64,000 nt of DNA from contig NZ_NINX01000036.1 in the NCBI RefSeq assembly GCF_002188635.1, forward strand, positions 148,096 through 212,095, written 5' to 3'. Position numbers and translations under genes: made by a program. The notes under the pieces are model-generated. The model saw nothing but the letters and a program-made list of their open reading frames with translations. It was not told where the DNA came from and did no database searches. The stretch is from Pigmentiphaga sp. NML030171. GTDB lineage: Bacteria > Pseudomonadota > Gammaproteobacteria > Burkholderiales > Burkholderiaceae_B. Shown in pieces: positions 17,705 to 26,077 of this stretch. Position 1 is the stretch's first letter. Each line of letters begins with the position of its first letter.

Positions 17705-19384
17705 GTGCCGGCTCCGCACTGGCCCCTGCGCACCGGCCTGGCCGTCCTGGGCGCCCCCGCGGCCGCCATCGGGCTGGCGATCGCCATCGCGCGCCGGGCG
17801 CCGCTGGACGATGCGCTGGACCGGCTGTATGCCGGCATGTTCATCGGCGTGCTGGCGCAGTTGCTGTTGCTGGGCGGCAGCCTGCTCCTGGGCACACGCG
17901 CAGCCGTGCCCATGCGCCGCGCCGTGGCCGTCACCCACGCGTGGGCCGGCATGATCGTGGGCCTCGTGCTGTTCGTGGTCTGCCTCACCGGCGTGTTCGC
18001 CGTGCTCAAGCAGGAAGTCCGCTATTGGGAGATGCCATCCGAGCGGCAGGCCCCCGCCCCGCGACCCGACCTGGACGCCCTGCTGCATGCGGGCCAGGCG
18101 CGATTCGGCGATGCCGCGTCGCTGATGATCCAGTTGCCGGACGGCCTGCGGCGCCATGCCATCGTGGCCTCCGCCGGCGGCCGGCCGGCCGCCGGCCAGG
18201 CCGCGCTGGTCCTGCGCGCCGACGATGCCCGTCCCATGCCCGCCACCCGTGGCGGCGCGGCGGAGCTGCTGGTCACGCTGCACAACACCCTGCACGCGGG
18301 CTTTCCGGGGCGGGTGGTCGTCAGCCTGTTCGGCTTCGCGCTGGCCTTCCTGGTCGTGGGCGGTGTGGCCAACCATCCCCGCCGGTCCCCCGGACTGCTG
18401 CGCCTGCGCATCGGCGCGGATGTCCGGACGCTGGCGCTGGACGTCCACAAGCTGCTGGGACTCTGGCTGTCGCCGCTCCTGCTGCTGATCGCGGTGACGG
18501 GCATCTTCTCGGGCCTGGGCGCGCTGGCGACCGTCAACCTGGCGCCCCACGCCTTCCCCGACGACCCGCGCCGGGCCATGCAGGCGCTGATGGACAATGC
18601 TTCCTTCCCCGCGCTGGGGCAGCCCGCCGCCATGTCCAGCCTGAACGCCCTGGTCGACAGGCACCGGCAGGCCCATCCCGGATTCCAGGTGGAAAGCGTC
18701 GCCATCCGGCACTGGGGCGATGCACAGGCCTACGCCACCCTGCGCGGCCACGGCGCCGGCCAGTTGAGCACCGGCGTGTTCGAGCGCTTCCACTACCGCC
18801 TGCGCGACGGCGCGCTGCTGCGCCACGACAGCGCGGCGCAGCGTGGGCCCTGGACCCAGGCGTTCATCGCCATCCAGCCCCTGCACTTCGCGCAGTACGG
18901 CGGCACGGCCAGCCGCTGGCTGCATGCGGCGGGCGGCCTGGCCGCCGCGCTGCTGGCCGCCTCCGGCACCTGGCTCTGGCTGCGGCGGCGGGCAACGCCG
19001 GAGCGTCCCCTGGCCTGGCCGAGGCGGATCGCACAAGGCGTCTGCCTGGGGTTGACGCTCTCGTGCAGCGTGCTCCTGGCCATGACCTGCCTGACGCCGG
19101 ACGCCATGCCGGACCGGCCGGCGCTGCAAGCGTGGGCCTTCTGGGGCTCCTGGCTGGCGTCGGCCGCCGGCTTCGCCTGGCCCGGACACGGCGGCCGGCG
19201 CACCACGGCCGCGCTGCGGCTTGCCGGCCTGCTGCTCTGGCTGGCGGCCATCGCCGACCTGGCGCGCCAGGCCGGCCACCCGCTGGCCGCCCAACTGCCG
19301 GCGCTGGCCTTCGACCTCCTGCTGATCCTGGCGGGCACCCTGACGTGGCGGCTCGCCCGTTTTTCCTTTCGCCATCCATCATGA
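17705..19384 (+). CDS. PepSY-associated transmembrane protein
   Basis: A 559-residue inner-membrane protein with about nine hydrophobic segments and a PepSY-type periplasmic region. It starts one base after the receptor stop with a GTG and overlaps the cupin gene by 4 bases, so the four genes form one operon. PepSY_TM proteins accompany TonB siderophore receptors and are thought to reduce ferric-siderophores or help release iron, as shown for the FoxB/FpvG type. Histidines near the helix edges (VTHAWAGM, LDVHKLLGLWL) could coordinate heme. The ligand is unknown. Confidence 0.85.
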   Translation: MPAPHWPLRTGLAVLGAPAAAIGLAIAIARRAPLDDALDRLYAGMFIGVLAQLLLLGGSLLLGTRAAVPMRRAVAVTHAWAGMIVGLVLFVVCLTGVFAVLKQEVRYWEMPSERQAPAPRPDLDALLHAGQARFGDAASLMIQLPDGLRRHAIVASAGGRPAAGQAALVLRADDARPMPATRGGAAELLVTLHNTLHAGFPGRVVVSLFGFALAFLVVGGVANHPRRSPGLLRLRIGADVRTLALDVHKLLGLWLSPLLLLIAVTGIFSGLGALATVNLAPHAFPDDPRRAMQALMDNASFPALGQPAAMSSLNALVDRHRQAHPGFQVESVAIRHWGDAQAYATLRGHGAGQLSTGVFERFHYRLRDGALLRHDSAAQRGPWTQAFIAIQPLHFAQYGGTASRWLHAAGGLAAALLAASGTWLWLRRRATPERPLAWPRRIAQGVCLGLTLSCSVLLAMTCLTPDAMPDRPALQAWAFWGSWLASAAGFAWPGHGGRRTTAALRLAGLLLWLAAIADLARQAGHPLAAQLPALAFDLLLILAGTLTWRLARFSFRHPS

Positions 19385-19821
19385 CCCGACACAAACTCCC
19401 CGCCCCCGCCGGCGACGCCTCGCGCCAGCCCCGGCTTTTCGCGCTGTCCTCTTCGCTGGCCGTCCTCCAGGCCGACGCGACCGTCCATCTGATGCCCTTC
19501 CAGCGGAATGGCCTGCCGCGGGCCGGCTGGATCATGGGCATCAAACCCATTTCCGATACCGCCTCGGTCCACGGCAACCACTGGGAGCGGCATCCGCGCG
19601 GCGACGAAATCCTGACGCTGCTGGAGGGATCGCTGCGTGTCGTCCTGGCCGCGGACGCGGGCGCCGAATGCGAACTGAAAGTCGTCGCGGGCGAATCCCT
19701 CGTCGTTCCCCAGGGATGGTGGCACCGGCTGGAGGTAGGCCAGCCGGGCCGCCTGATGTTCGTCACTCCCGCCACCGGCAGCGAGCACCGCCTGCACCGC
19801 CCCCACGACCAGGAAGACTGA
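19381..19821 (+). CDS. Cupin-domain protein in siderophore-uptake operon
   Basis: A 146-residue protein whose ATG overlaps the preceding stop (ATGA). A single cupin fold is evident: HGNHWERHPRGDEILTLLEG carries the metal-binding His/Glu set and VPQGWWHRLEV the second motif. The mid-section WIMGIKPISDT is unusual. It is probably a small metal-bound cytosolic protein. In this operon it might sense, modify or chaperone an iron chelate, but there is no direct evidence. It may also be a simple sugar-isomerase-like cupin. Confidence 0.82.
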   Translation: MTRHKLPAPAGDASRQPRLFALSSSLAVLQADATVHLMPFQRNGLPRAGWIMGIKPISDTASVHGNHWERHPRGDEILTLLEGSLRVVLAADAGAECELKVVAGESLVVPQGWWHRLEVGQPGRLMFVTPATGSEHRLHRPHDQED

Positions 19822-19822
19822 C

Positions 19823-21064
19823 ATGCACACCCATTCCCCCGCCTCCACTACACGGCGCGGCGCCACGCTGCTGCAATGGCCCATGATCGCCTGCCTGTAC
19901 GCTTCCCAGGGCATCCCCTTCGGGCTCGCGATGGAAGCGCTGCCGGCCATCCTGCGCGGCCAGGGCGCCAGCCTCGGGGCCCTGGCCTACCTACCCCTGG
20001 TAAGCCTGCCCTGGGTACTGAAATGCGGCTGGGCACCCATCGTGGACAACCACTGGTCGCCACGCCTGGGACGCCGGCGCAGCTGGATCCTGCCCATGCA
20101 GGCGCTGGTCCTGGCGCTGCTGCTGGGCGTCATGGCGATCGGTGTCACGCAGGCCACCCTGCCCTATCTGCTGGCGCTGTCGGTGGCCGCGTCGCTGGCC
20201 AGCGCCACGCAGGACATCGCCACCGACGGCCTGGTCGCCGAACGGTTCGAACCCCATGTGCTCGGCACCGCCAACGCGGTCCAGGTCGCCGGCACCATGA
20301 TCGGCTTCTTCTACGGCGGCCCGGTGTTCCTGATGGCCTATGCGCGCGTCGGCCTGACGGGCGCGCTGCTGCTCCTGGCCCTGCCCATCGCGCTCAGCCT
20401 GGCGCTGGTCGCCGCCTGGCGCGAGCCCGCGTCCCTCTCCGATCGATGGCCGCGCCCGCGGCAGGCCAGCCTGTGGCGCTTCCTGCGGTCAGGCCGGCAT
20501 GCCTGGGCCCTGGTCGCCGCCGCCTTCCTGTCCGCCGTGACCGTGGTGGCCTGCCACGGACTGTCCAAGCTGCTGCTGGTCGATGCCGGCTGGGCGCTCG
20601 AGAAGATCGGGCAGGTGGGCATGGTCGGCGGCGCAGTCACCATCGTCCTGGGATGCGGAGGCGGCGCCTGGCTGGTGTCGCGGCTGGGCACCTGGCCGGT
20701 GTTTTTCACCGGCATCGCCTCGGCGGGCGTGGCGGCCGCGGTCTGGACCGCGCTGGCGTGGACCTCGCCCGCGCTGCCCGCCTACGCGGTCTGGGTGGCG
20801 ACGCTGCTGACCAGCTTCGGCGCCGGCAGCGCATCCGTCGCGATGATGACCGCCGCCATGCGCTTCGCCCACGCGCGCGACCAGGCCGGCACCGACATGA
20901 CCGCCGTGCAGAGCATGCGTGACCTGGGCGAGATGGCCGCGTCCTCGTCGCTGATGGCCCTGGCCGCGCTGGCGGGCTACGGCGGCAGCTTCATGGTGGG
21001 CGTCGGGCTGGCGCTGGCCACGCTGGTACTGACGCCCGCGCTGCTGCGGTCGCGCCGGGCCTAA
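19823..21064 (+). CDS. MFS transporter, RhtX/FptX-like siderophore permease
   Basis: A 413-residue major facilitator with about twelve hydrophobic segments. The opening YASQGIPFGLAMEALPAILR and the loop SATQDIATDGLVAERF resemble the AmpG/RhtX/FptX branch, whose members import siderophores across the inner membrane without an ABC system. It starts 1 base after the cupin stop and is the last gene of the uptake operon. Its stop overlaps the convergent ppk stop by 4 bases. Confidence 0.85.
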   Translation: MHTHSPASTTRRGATLLQWPMIACLYASQGIPFGLAMEALPAILRGQGASLGALAYLPLVSLPWVLKCGWAPIVDNHWSPRLGRRRSWILPMQALVLALLLGVMAIGVTQATLPYLLALSVAASLASATQDIATDGLVAERFEPHVLGTANAVQVAGTMIGFFYGGPVFLMAYARVGLTGALLLLALPIALSLALVAAWREPASLSDRWPRPRQASLWRFLRSGRHAWALVAAAFLSAVTVVACHGLSKLLLVDAGWALEKIGQVGMVGGAVTIVLGCGGGAWLVSRLGTWPVFFTGIASAGVAAAVWTALAWTSPALPAYAVWVATLLTSFGAGSASVAMMTAAMRFAHARDQAGTDMTAVQSMRDLGEMAASSSLMALAALAGYGGSFMVGVGLALATLVLTPALLRSRRA

Positions 21065-23154
21065 CCGGCTGTTTCGTCGAAACCGCCCAGCGCCTTCATC
21101 AGGTGCGCATGGAGGTTGAACGGCCGGCGGCGCGATCGCACCCGGACGTAATCCCCCGAGGGCTGCTGCTGCCAGGCCAGCTGGTTGTCGCACAGGGCGA
21201 AGGTGAAGGATTCATCGATCACCCGCTTCTTCAGGGCCGGGTCGAATATGGGGAAAGCGACCTCGACCCGGCGGAAGAAATTGCGGTCCATCCAGTCGGC
21301 GGACGCCAGGTAGACCATCTCCTGGCCGCCGTTCAGGAAGTAGAACACCCGCGAATGCTCCAGGAAGCGGCCGACGATGGACCGCACGGTGATGTTCTCC
21401 GACAGCCCGGGGACGCCCGCGCGCAGGGTGCATACGCCCCGCACCACCAGATCGATGCGCACGCCGGCGCGGCTGGCCTTGTACAACTCCTCGATTACCG
21501 AGGGCTCGAGCAGCGAGTTCATCTTGGCCATGATCCGCGCCGGCTTGCCCGCCCGCGCATGGCGTGCCTCGCGGCGGACCAGCGCCACCATGGTCTCGTG
21601 CAGCGAGAACGGCGCCTGCAGCAGGCATTTCAGGTGGCGGCGCGCGCCCAGTCCGGTCAGTTGCGAGAAGATTTGCTCCATGTCCTCGCACATGCGCGCA
21701 TCGGCGGTGAACAGGCCGAAGTCGGTGTAGAGGCGCGCGGTGCTGGGATGGTAGTTGCCGGTGCCCAGGTGGCCGTAGCGGCGGATGCGGCCGCGCTCAT
21801 GACGCAGCACCAGGGCCATCTTGGCGTGGGTCTTGTGCCCCACCACGCCGTAGACCACGTGCGCGCCCACCTCTTCCAGCCGGGCGGCCCAGTTGATGTT
21901 GGTCTGCTCGTCGAAGCGTGCCATCAGTTCCACCACCACGGTCACTTCCTTGCCCGAACGGGCGGCCGCCAGCAGCAGGCGCATCAGCTCGGAGTCCTCG
22001 CCGGTGCGGTAGATGGTCTGCTTGATGGCGACCACGCCGGGATCGGCCGCCGCCGCCGTCAGGAAATCGATGACCGGCTGGAACGACTGGTAGGGATGGT
22101 GCAGCAGCCGGTCCTGCGTGGCGATGGCCTTGAACAGCTCGTCCGGCGTCAGGTTGTTGCGGTCGAAGGGGGACGGAATGGCCGCGCGGAACGGCGGGAA
22201 TTTCAGCTCCGGCCGGTTGATGCCGTTCACCAGCTGCATCAGCCGCGCCAGGTTGACCGGCCCGTCCACCCGGTAGGCGTCGGCGGGCGTCAGGGAGAAT
22301 TCCTTGAGCAGGAAGTTCTCGAGCTCCACCGGGCTGGAGTCGGCCAGCTCCAGCCGGACGCCGTCGCCGAAATGCCGCTGCGTCAGCTCGCCTTGCAGGG
22401 CCTGGCGCAAGTTGGTGATTTCCTCGTCATCGACGAACAGGTCGCTGTTGCGCGTCAGGCGCCACTGGTAGCAGCCGTCCACCGTCATGCCGGGGAACAG
22501 GTCGCCCACGAAGGCCTGCATGAACGAGGTCAGCATGACGTAGCCGTGAGGGTGGCCGGACAGCTCGGGCGGCATCTGCGTCAGGCGCGGCAAGGCGCGG
22601 GGCGCCTGCACGATGGCGATGGCGGCATTGCGGCCGAAGGCGTCGCGTCCCGACAGCTGGACGGCGAAGTTCAGGCTCTTGTTGAATACCCGCGGGAAAG
22701 GATGGGCCGGGTCGAGGCCGATGGGCGTCAACAGCGGCATGACGTCCAGCCGGAAGACCTCGTGCGCCCACGCCCGCTGCGCCGGGGTCCAGCTCTGCGC
22801 CATGTGCAGCACGATGCCCTCGGCCTGCAGCCGCGGCAGCACCTCGCGGTTCAGCAAGGCATATTGGCGCTCGACCAGCGCATGGGCGGCCTCGGATACA
22901 CGCTGCACGACCTCGGCCGGCGTGCGGCCATCCAACCCGCGCGCACCGGGATTCTGCCGCACCTGTTCATGCAGGCTGGCCACGCGGATCTCGAAGAACT
23001 CGTCCAGGTTCGATGCGACGATGCACAGGAACCGCAATCTCTCGAGCAGGGGCGCCCGGTCGTCCTCGGCCAGGGCCAGCACTCGTTCGTTGAACTTGAG
23101 CAAGGCAAGCTCGCGATTCAGGAACAGGTCTTTGGCAGGCAATCTGGCAACCAT
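21061..23154 (-). CDS. ppk: Polyphosphate kinase 1
   Basis: A 697-residue PPK1 that polymerises the ATP gamma-phosphate into polyphosphate. The N-terminal four-helix domain opens with LFLNRELALLKFNERVL, and the two phospholipase-D-like domains carry the phosphorylated His in VVGHKTHAKM and the late SADWMDRNFFRRVE motif. It is divergent from ppx (135-base gap) with a Pho-box candidate before it. The length is typical. Confidence 0.97.
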   Translation of the reverse strand: MVARLPAKDLFLNRELALLKFNERVLALAEDDRAPLLERLRFLCIVASNLDEFFEIRVASLHEQVRQNPGARGLDGRTPAEVVQRVSEAAHALVERQYALLNREVLPRLQAEGIVLHMAQSWTPAQRAWAHEVFRLDVMPLLTPIGLDPAHPFPRVFNKSLNFAVQLSGRDAFGRNAAIAIVQAPRALPRLTQMPPELSGHPHGYVMLTSFMQAFVGDLFPGMTVDGCYQWRLTRNSDLFVDDEEITNLRQALQGELTQRHFGDGVRLELADSSPVELENFLLKEFSLTPADAYRVDGPVNLARLMQLVNGINRPELKFPPFRAAIPSPFDRNNLTPDELFKAIATQDRLLHHPYQSFQPVIDFLTAAAADPGVVAIKQTIYRTGEDSELMRLLLAAARSGKEVTVVVELMARFDEQTNINWAARLEEVGAHVVYGVVGHKTHAKMALVLRHERGRIRRYGHLGTGNYHPSTARLYTDFGLFTADARMCEDMEQIFSQLTGLGARRHLKCLLQAPFSLHETMVALVRREARHARAGKPARIMAKMNSLLEPSVIEELYKASRAGVRIDLVVRGVCTLRAGVPGLSENITVRSIVGRFLEHSRVFYFLNGGQEMVYLASADWMDRNFFRRVEVAFPIFDPALKKRVIDESFTFALCDNQLAWQQQPSGDYVRVRSRRRPFNLHAHLMKALGGFDETAG

Positions 23155-23210
23155 GGAATATCCGCAAAAATGGGCGACGAAGCTGAGACGGTTATTTTTG
23201 CGTCAAAATG

Positions 23211-23228
23211 ATGACTACCTTATGACAG
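23211..23228 (-). promoter_or_regulatory. Pho-box candidate upstream of ppk
   Basis: On the minus strand CTGTCAT-AAGG-TAGTCAT: same 7-4-7 geometry as the pstS site, 57 bases before the ppk start. A further forward-strand CTGTCAT half-site at 23239-23245 faces ppx but lacks a clear partner. Confidence 0.7.
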
Positions 23229-23289
23229 TGCAACCATTCTGTCATCGAAGCGCCTTATTCTTGCAGTTCGCATTCCTTCTTTCCATTCC

Positions 23290-24780
23290 ATGAACCAATT
23301 GCTCGCCGCCGTCGATCTCGGCTCCAACAGTTTCCGCCTGGTGATCGGCCGCGTGGTCGACGAAGGCGGGACCATCCAGATCTACCCGGTCGACCGGCTC
23401 AAGGAAACCGTGCGGCTGGCGGCGGGCCTGCGGGCGGACAAGACGCTGGATACCTCGACCACCGATTTCGCGCTGCAGGTGCTGCGCCGTTTCGGCGAAC
23501 GCCTGCGCAGCTTCCATCCGGAACGCGTGCGGGCAGTGGCCACCAACACGTTCCGCGTGGCGCGCAACGTCGCCGAGTTCCTGCCGCTGGCGGAAGAGGC
23601 CCTGGGCTTTCCCATCGAGGTCATCGCCGGGCGCGAGGAAGCGCGCCTCATTTTCTCGGGCGTCTCGCACTCCCTGCCCCCTTCCCCCGCCAAGCGGCTC
23701 GTGGTCGACATCGGCGGCGGCTCGACCGAGTTCATCGTCGGACGGCGCTTCGAGCCCGAGCTGATGGAATCGCTGTACATGGGATGCGTGAGCTTCAGCC
23801 GCGCCTACTTCCCCGACGGCATCATCGACGCCCACGCCATGAAGCAGGCCGAAATGGCCGCCCGCCGCGAGATCGAGGTCATCGCCAAGCAGTATCGCAA
23901 GGCGGGATGGCAGGAAGCCTACGGCTCGTCGGGAACGAGCAAGGCGCTGGGCGCGATCCTGACCGAGTCCGGCTTTTCGGAATCCGGCATCACGCGCCGC
24001 GGCATGGACAAGCTCAAGGACAAGCTGATCAAGGCCGGTACGGTCGAACGCGCGCAGCTGGCGGGCATCAAGCCGGACCGCATCTCGGTGCTGCCCGGGG
24101 GCCTGGCCATCATGAGCGCGATCTTCGACGAGCTGGGCCTGGACGTGATGCGCACGGCCGACGGCGCGCTGCGCGTGGGGGTGCTGTACGACCTGGCCGG
24201 CCGCGACGCCTCGCTGGACAAGCGCGACGACACGGTGCGCCAGTTCATGAGCCGCTACAAGGTGGACCGCGCCCAGGCCACGCGCGTGCGCCAGACGGCG
24301 CTGGAACTGTTCAAGCAACTGGTGCCCATGCCCGCCGACGAGCACCAGGAATTGACCCGGGTGCTGGGCTGGGCCGCCGACCTGCACGAGATCGGCCTGT
24401 CCATCGCCCACAACACCTATCACCGGCACTCGGCCTACATCCTCGAACACGCCGACATGCCGGGCTTCTCGCGCCAGGACCAGGCGCTGCTCGCGCTCCT
24501 GGCGCTGGGCCACCAGGGCAAGCTGGCCAAGCTCCAGCACCTGGTCAACCACCACGAGCAATGGATCGCCATCCTGTGCCTGCGCCTGGCGGCCATTCTC
24601 TACCGCCGGCGCGAGGACATCGCCGCGCCGCCCATCAAGGTCTCGGTCAAGGGATCGTCCATCATCGTCAAGACCGACGCGGCCTGGATGAGTGCGCACC
24701 CGCTGACCGACTTCACGCTGCGCGCCGAGGAATCAGAATGGCGCAAGGTGGGATTCACGTTCGAGCTGCTTGAGCTCTGA
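23290..24780 (+). CDS. ppx: Exopolyphosphatase
   Basis: A 496-residue Ppx/GppA phosphatase that removes terminal phosphates from polyphosphate. The actin-like nucleotide fold is evident in AAVDLGSNSFRLVI, VDIGGGSTEFI and the catalytic Glu segment GREEARLIFSGV. The C-terminal about 190 residues form the HD-like helical domain (WAADLHEIGLSIAHNTYHRHSAYIL). It is divergent from ppk, so polyphosphate synthesis and breakdown are encoded back to back. Confidence 0.95.
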   Translation: MNQLLAAVDLGSNSFRLVIGRVVDEGGTIQIYPVDRLKETVRLAAGLRADKTLDTSTTDFALQVLRRFGERLRSFHPERVRAVATNTFRVARNVAEFLPLAEEALGFPIEVIAGREEARLIFSGVSHSLPPSPAKRLVVDIGGGSTEFIVGRRFEPELMESLYMGCVSFSRAYFPDGIIDAHAMKQAEMAARREIEVIAKQYRKAGWQEAYGSSGTSKALGAILTESGFSESGITRRGMDKLKDKLIKAGTVERAQLAGIKPDRISVLPGGLAIMSAIFDELGLDVMRTADGALRVGVLYDLAGRDASLDKRDDTVRQFMSRYKVDRAQATRVRQTALELFKQLVPMPADEHQELTRVLGWAADLHEIGLSIAHNTYHRHSAYILEHADMPGFSRQDQALLALLALGHQGKLAKLQHLVNHHEQWIAILCLRLAAILYRRREDIAAPPIKVSVKGSSIIVKTDAAWMSAHPLTDFTLRAEESEWRKVGFTFELLEL

Positions 24781-24786
24781 ACGCAG

Positions 24787-24805
24787 GCGCCGGGTCAGCC
24801 GGCGC
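24787..24805. other. GC hairpin between ppx and olsB ends
   Basis: GCGCCGG and CCGGCGC flank a 5-base loop just after the ppx stop. No T-run follows, so it may be a bidirectional 3' hairpin rather than a classical terminator. The remaining 115 bases before the olsB stop contain no gene that I can support. Confidence 0.4.
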
Positions 24806-24920
24806 AATACCTTCACCCCGGTGCGGCGCAGCCGCCGCGTCAACCGCAAGCGCCTGCGCCGCGTTGCCGACGGACGCGGGAACGCGGCCGCCAGGCGGCG
24901 GCCAGGCGACGCCACGGACC

Positions 24921-25724
24921 TCACGAACGCCTCGAGACCTGGGATTCCAGCCCGAAGTGCCGGCGATAGCGATCGTCCAGCGCGTCGATGGACAGCAGCA
25001 TGGGGAAATCGGCCGTGTTGAAATCGGCGTCCCAGGCCGGTTCGCCGCAGACGCGGGCCCCCACCTTCAGGTAGCCCTTGATCAGCGGCGGCACGCGGGT
25101 CGGCAGGTTGCAGTCCAGGCGCTCGACGGGAAGGCGGTGCAGCGGCTGCACGCGCAGGTCGCGGGCCTGTTCGATGTCGGCCGCCACCGAGCGGTACACC
25201 CCGGCCGCGGTCGCGCCGTCGTCGCGCAGGCTGACGCTGGCGCAACCGAACACGTAGCGCTTTCCGGTGCGGCGCAGGAACTCGGCCAGCCCCGACCACA
25301 GCAGCATGATGACGGCGCCGCTGCGGTAGTCGCGATGGGTGCAGGAACGTCCGAACTCGACCAGCTCGCTGCGGATGGCGCCCAGGCCGGACAGGTCGAA
25401 CTCGGATTCGGAATAGTAGCCGCCGGCCTGGCGGGCCTGATCGGGCCCCAGGATGCGGTAGGTGCCCACGACCCGGCCGGTATCCAGTTCGCGCACGATG
25501 AGGTGTTCGCACCATGCATCGAACCGGTCCTCGTCGATGCCGTCGATGGCGGTCGGGAACACGGCCCCCATGTCTTCGGTGAACACCTCGTAGCGCAGGC
25601 GCTGGGCTTGCCGGACCTCTTCCCAGGAACGCGCCAGCCCCACAGCCAGGCCGGGGGTCTGGACACCGCCTTGAAGTTCGTCGGCCAGGCCGCGACGCGC
25701 TTCGATGCGGGTGAATTCGAGCAT
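24921..25724 (-). CDS. olsB: OlsB-type ornithine-lipid N-acyltransferase (GNAT)
   Basis: A 267-residue acyltransferase of the OlsB/PF13444-like group. RLRYEVFTEDMGA and DRFDAWCEHLIV near the N-terminus, then ELVEFGRSCTHRDYRSG and LLWSGLAEFL, fit OlsB, which attaches a 3-hydroxyacyl chain to ornithine as the first step to ornithine lipids. I chose the ATG at 25724 because AAGGAG sits 7 bases before it; a GTG 6 bases upstream is too close to the ribosome site. No olsA acyltransferase is adjacent. A Pho-box candidate precedes it, consistent with membrane remodelling under Pi limitation. Confidence 0.8.
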   Translation of the reverse strand: MLEFTRIEARRGLADELQGGVQTPGLAVGLARSWEEVRQAQRLRYEVFTEDMGAVFPTAIDGIDEDRFDAWCEHLIVRELDTGRVVGTYRILGPDQARQAGGYYSESEFDLSGLGAIRSELVEFGRSCTHRDYRSGAVIMLLWSGLAEFLRRTGKRYVFGCASVSLRDDGATAAGVYRSVAADIEQARDLRVQPLHRLPVERLDCNLPTRVPPLIKGYLKVGARVCGEPAWDADFNTADFPMLLSIDALDDRYRRHFGLESQVSRRS

Positions 25725-25777
25725 ATGCACACTCCTTGACAGGTAAGTCGAGTGTCGGTGCTTAGCGTTTCACGTCA

Positions 25778-25795
25778 TTGACAGAATAATGACGG
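25778..25795 (-). promoter_or_regulatory. Pho-box candidate upstream of olsB
   Basis: On the minus strand CCGTCAT-TATT-CTGTCAA: two half-sites each matching 6 of 7 PhoB consensus bases, with the standard 4-base A/T spacer, 54 bases before the olsB ATG. Confidence 0.78.
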
Positions 25796-25851
25796 TACCA
25801 TGAATCGGTCACAATTCGTGCCCTTGTTGAAACGCCTGCTTACGAATGGAG

Positions 25852-25935
25852 CCCCCCCCTACGCGCTTACGCGCGCCCCCCAGGGGGCGAAACCGGCGGA
25901 CCGGCAAAGCCGGATCCGCGGTTTCCTGGGTCTAG
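25852..25935 (+). repeat. Intergenic repeat copy A (forward)
   Basis: An 84-base unit that contains a C-run with a CGCGCTTACGCGCG core, a CCCCC/GGGGG hairpin, then GGCGGACCGG...CCGGATCCGC, ending CCTGGGTCTAG. It aligns over its full length with the reverse complement of copy B, so A and B form a long inverted twin around about 50 bases. No forward gene ends immediately upstream. Confidence 0.85.
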
Positions 25936-25985
25936 GGAAACTGTCTTGGACTGAAGCACCGGCGCCACAACCCGAGAAACGGGTA

Positions 25986-26072
25986 CTAGACCCAGGATGC
26001 GGTGGATCCGGCTCCGCCGGTCCACCCGCATCGCCCCCTTGAGGGGGCCCGCGGAAGCGGGTAGAGGGTGGG
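25986..26072 (-). repeat. Intergenic repeat copy B, after sixA
   Basis: The minus-strand orientation of the same unit, beginning 5 bases past the sixA stop. It has the CTAGACCCAGG inner end, the GGATCCGGCTCCGCCGGTCC palindrome and a C5/G5 hairpin. With copy A it can fold into one very long stem. It may act as the sixA transcript end. Confidence 0.85.
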
Positions 26073-26077
26073 CTTCC

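Noticed and set aside
24733..25515. Arg-rich minus-strand frame beside olsB that could look like an olsA
   Set aside because: It lies in another frame of olsB and ppx with no acyltransferase motif.
25800..26042. Short forward frame in the olsB-sixA gap
   Set aside because: It consists mostly of the repeat copies and has no ribosome site or homology.
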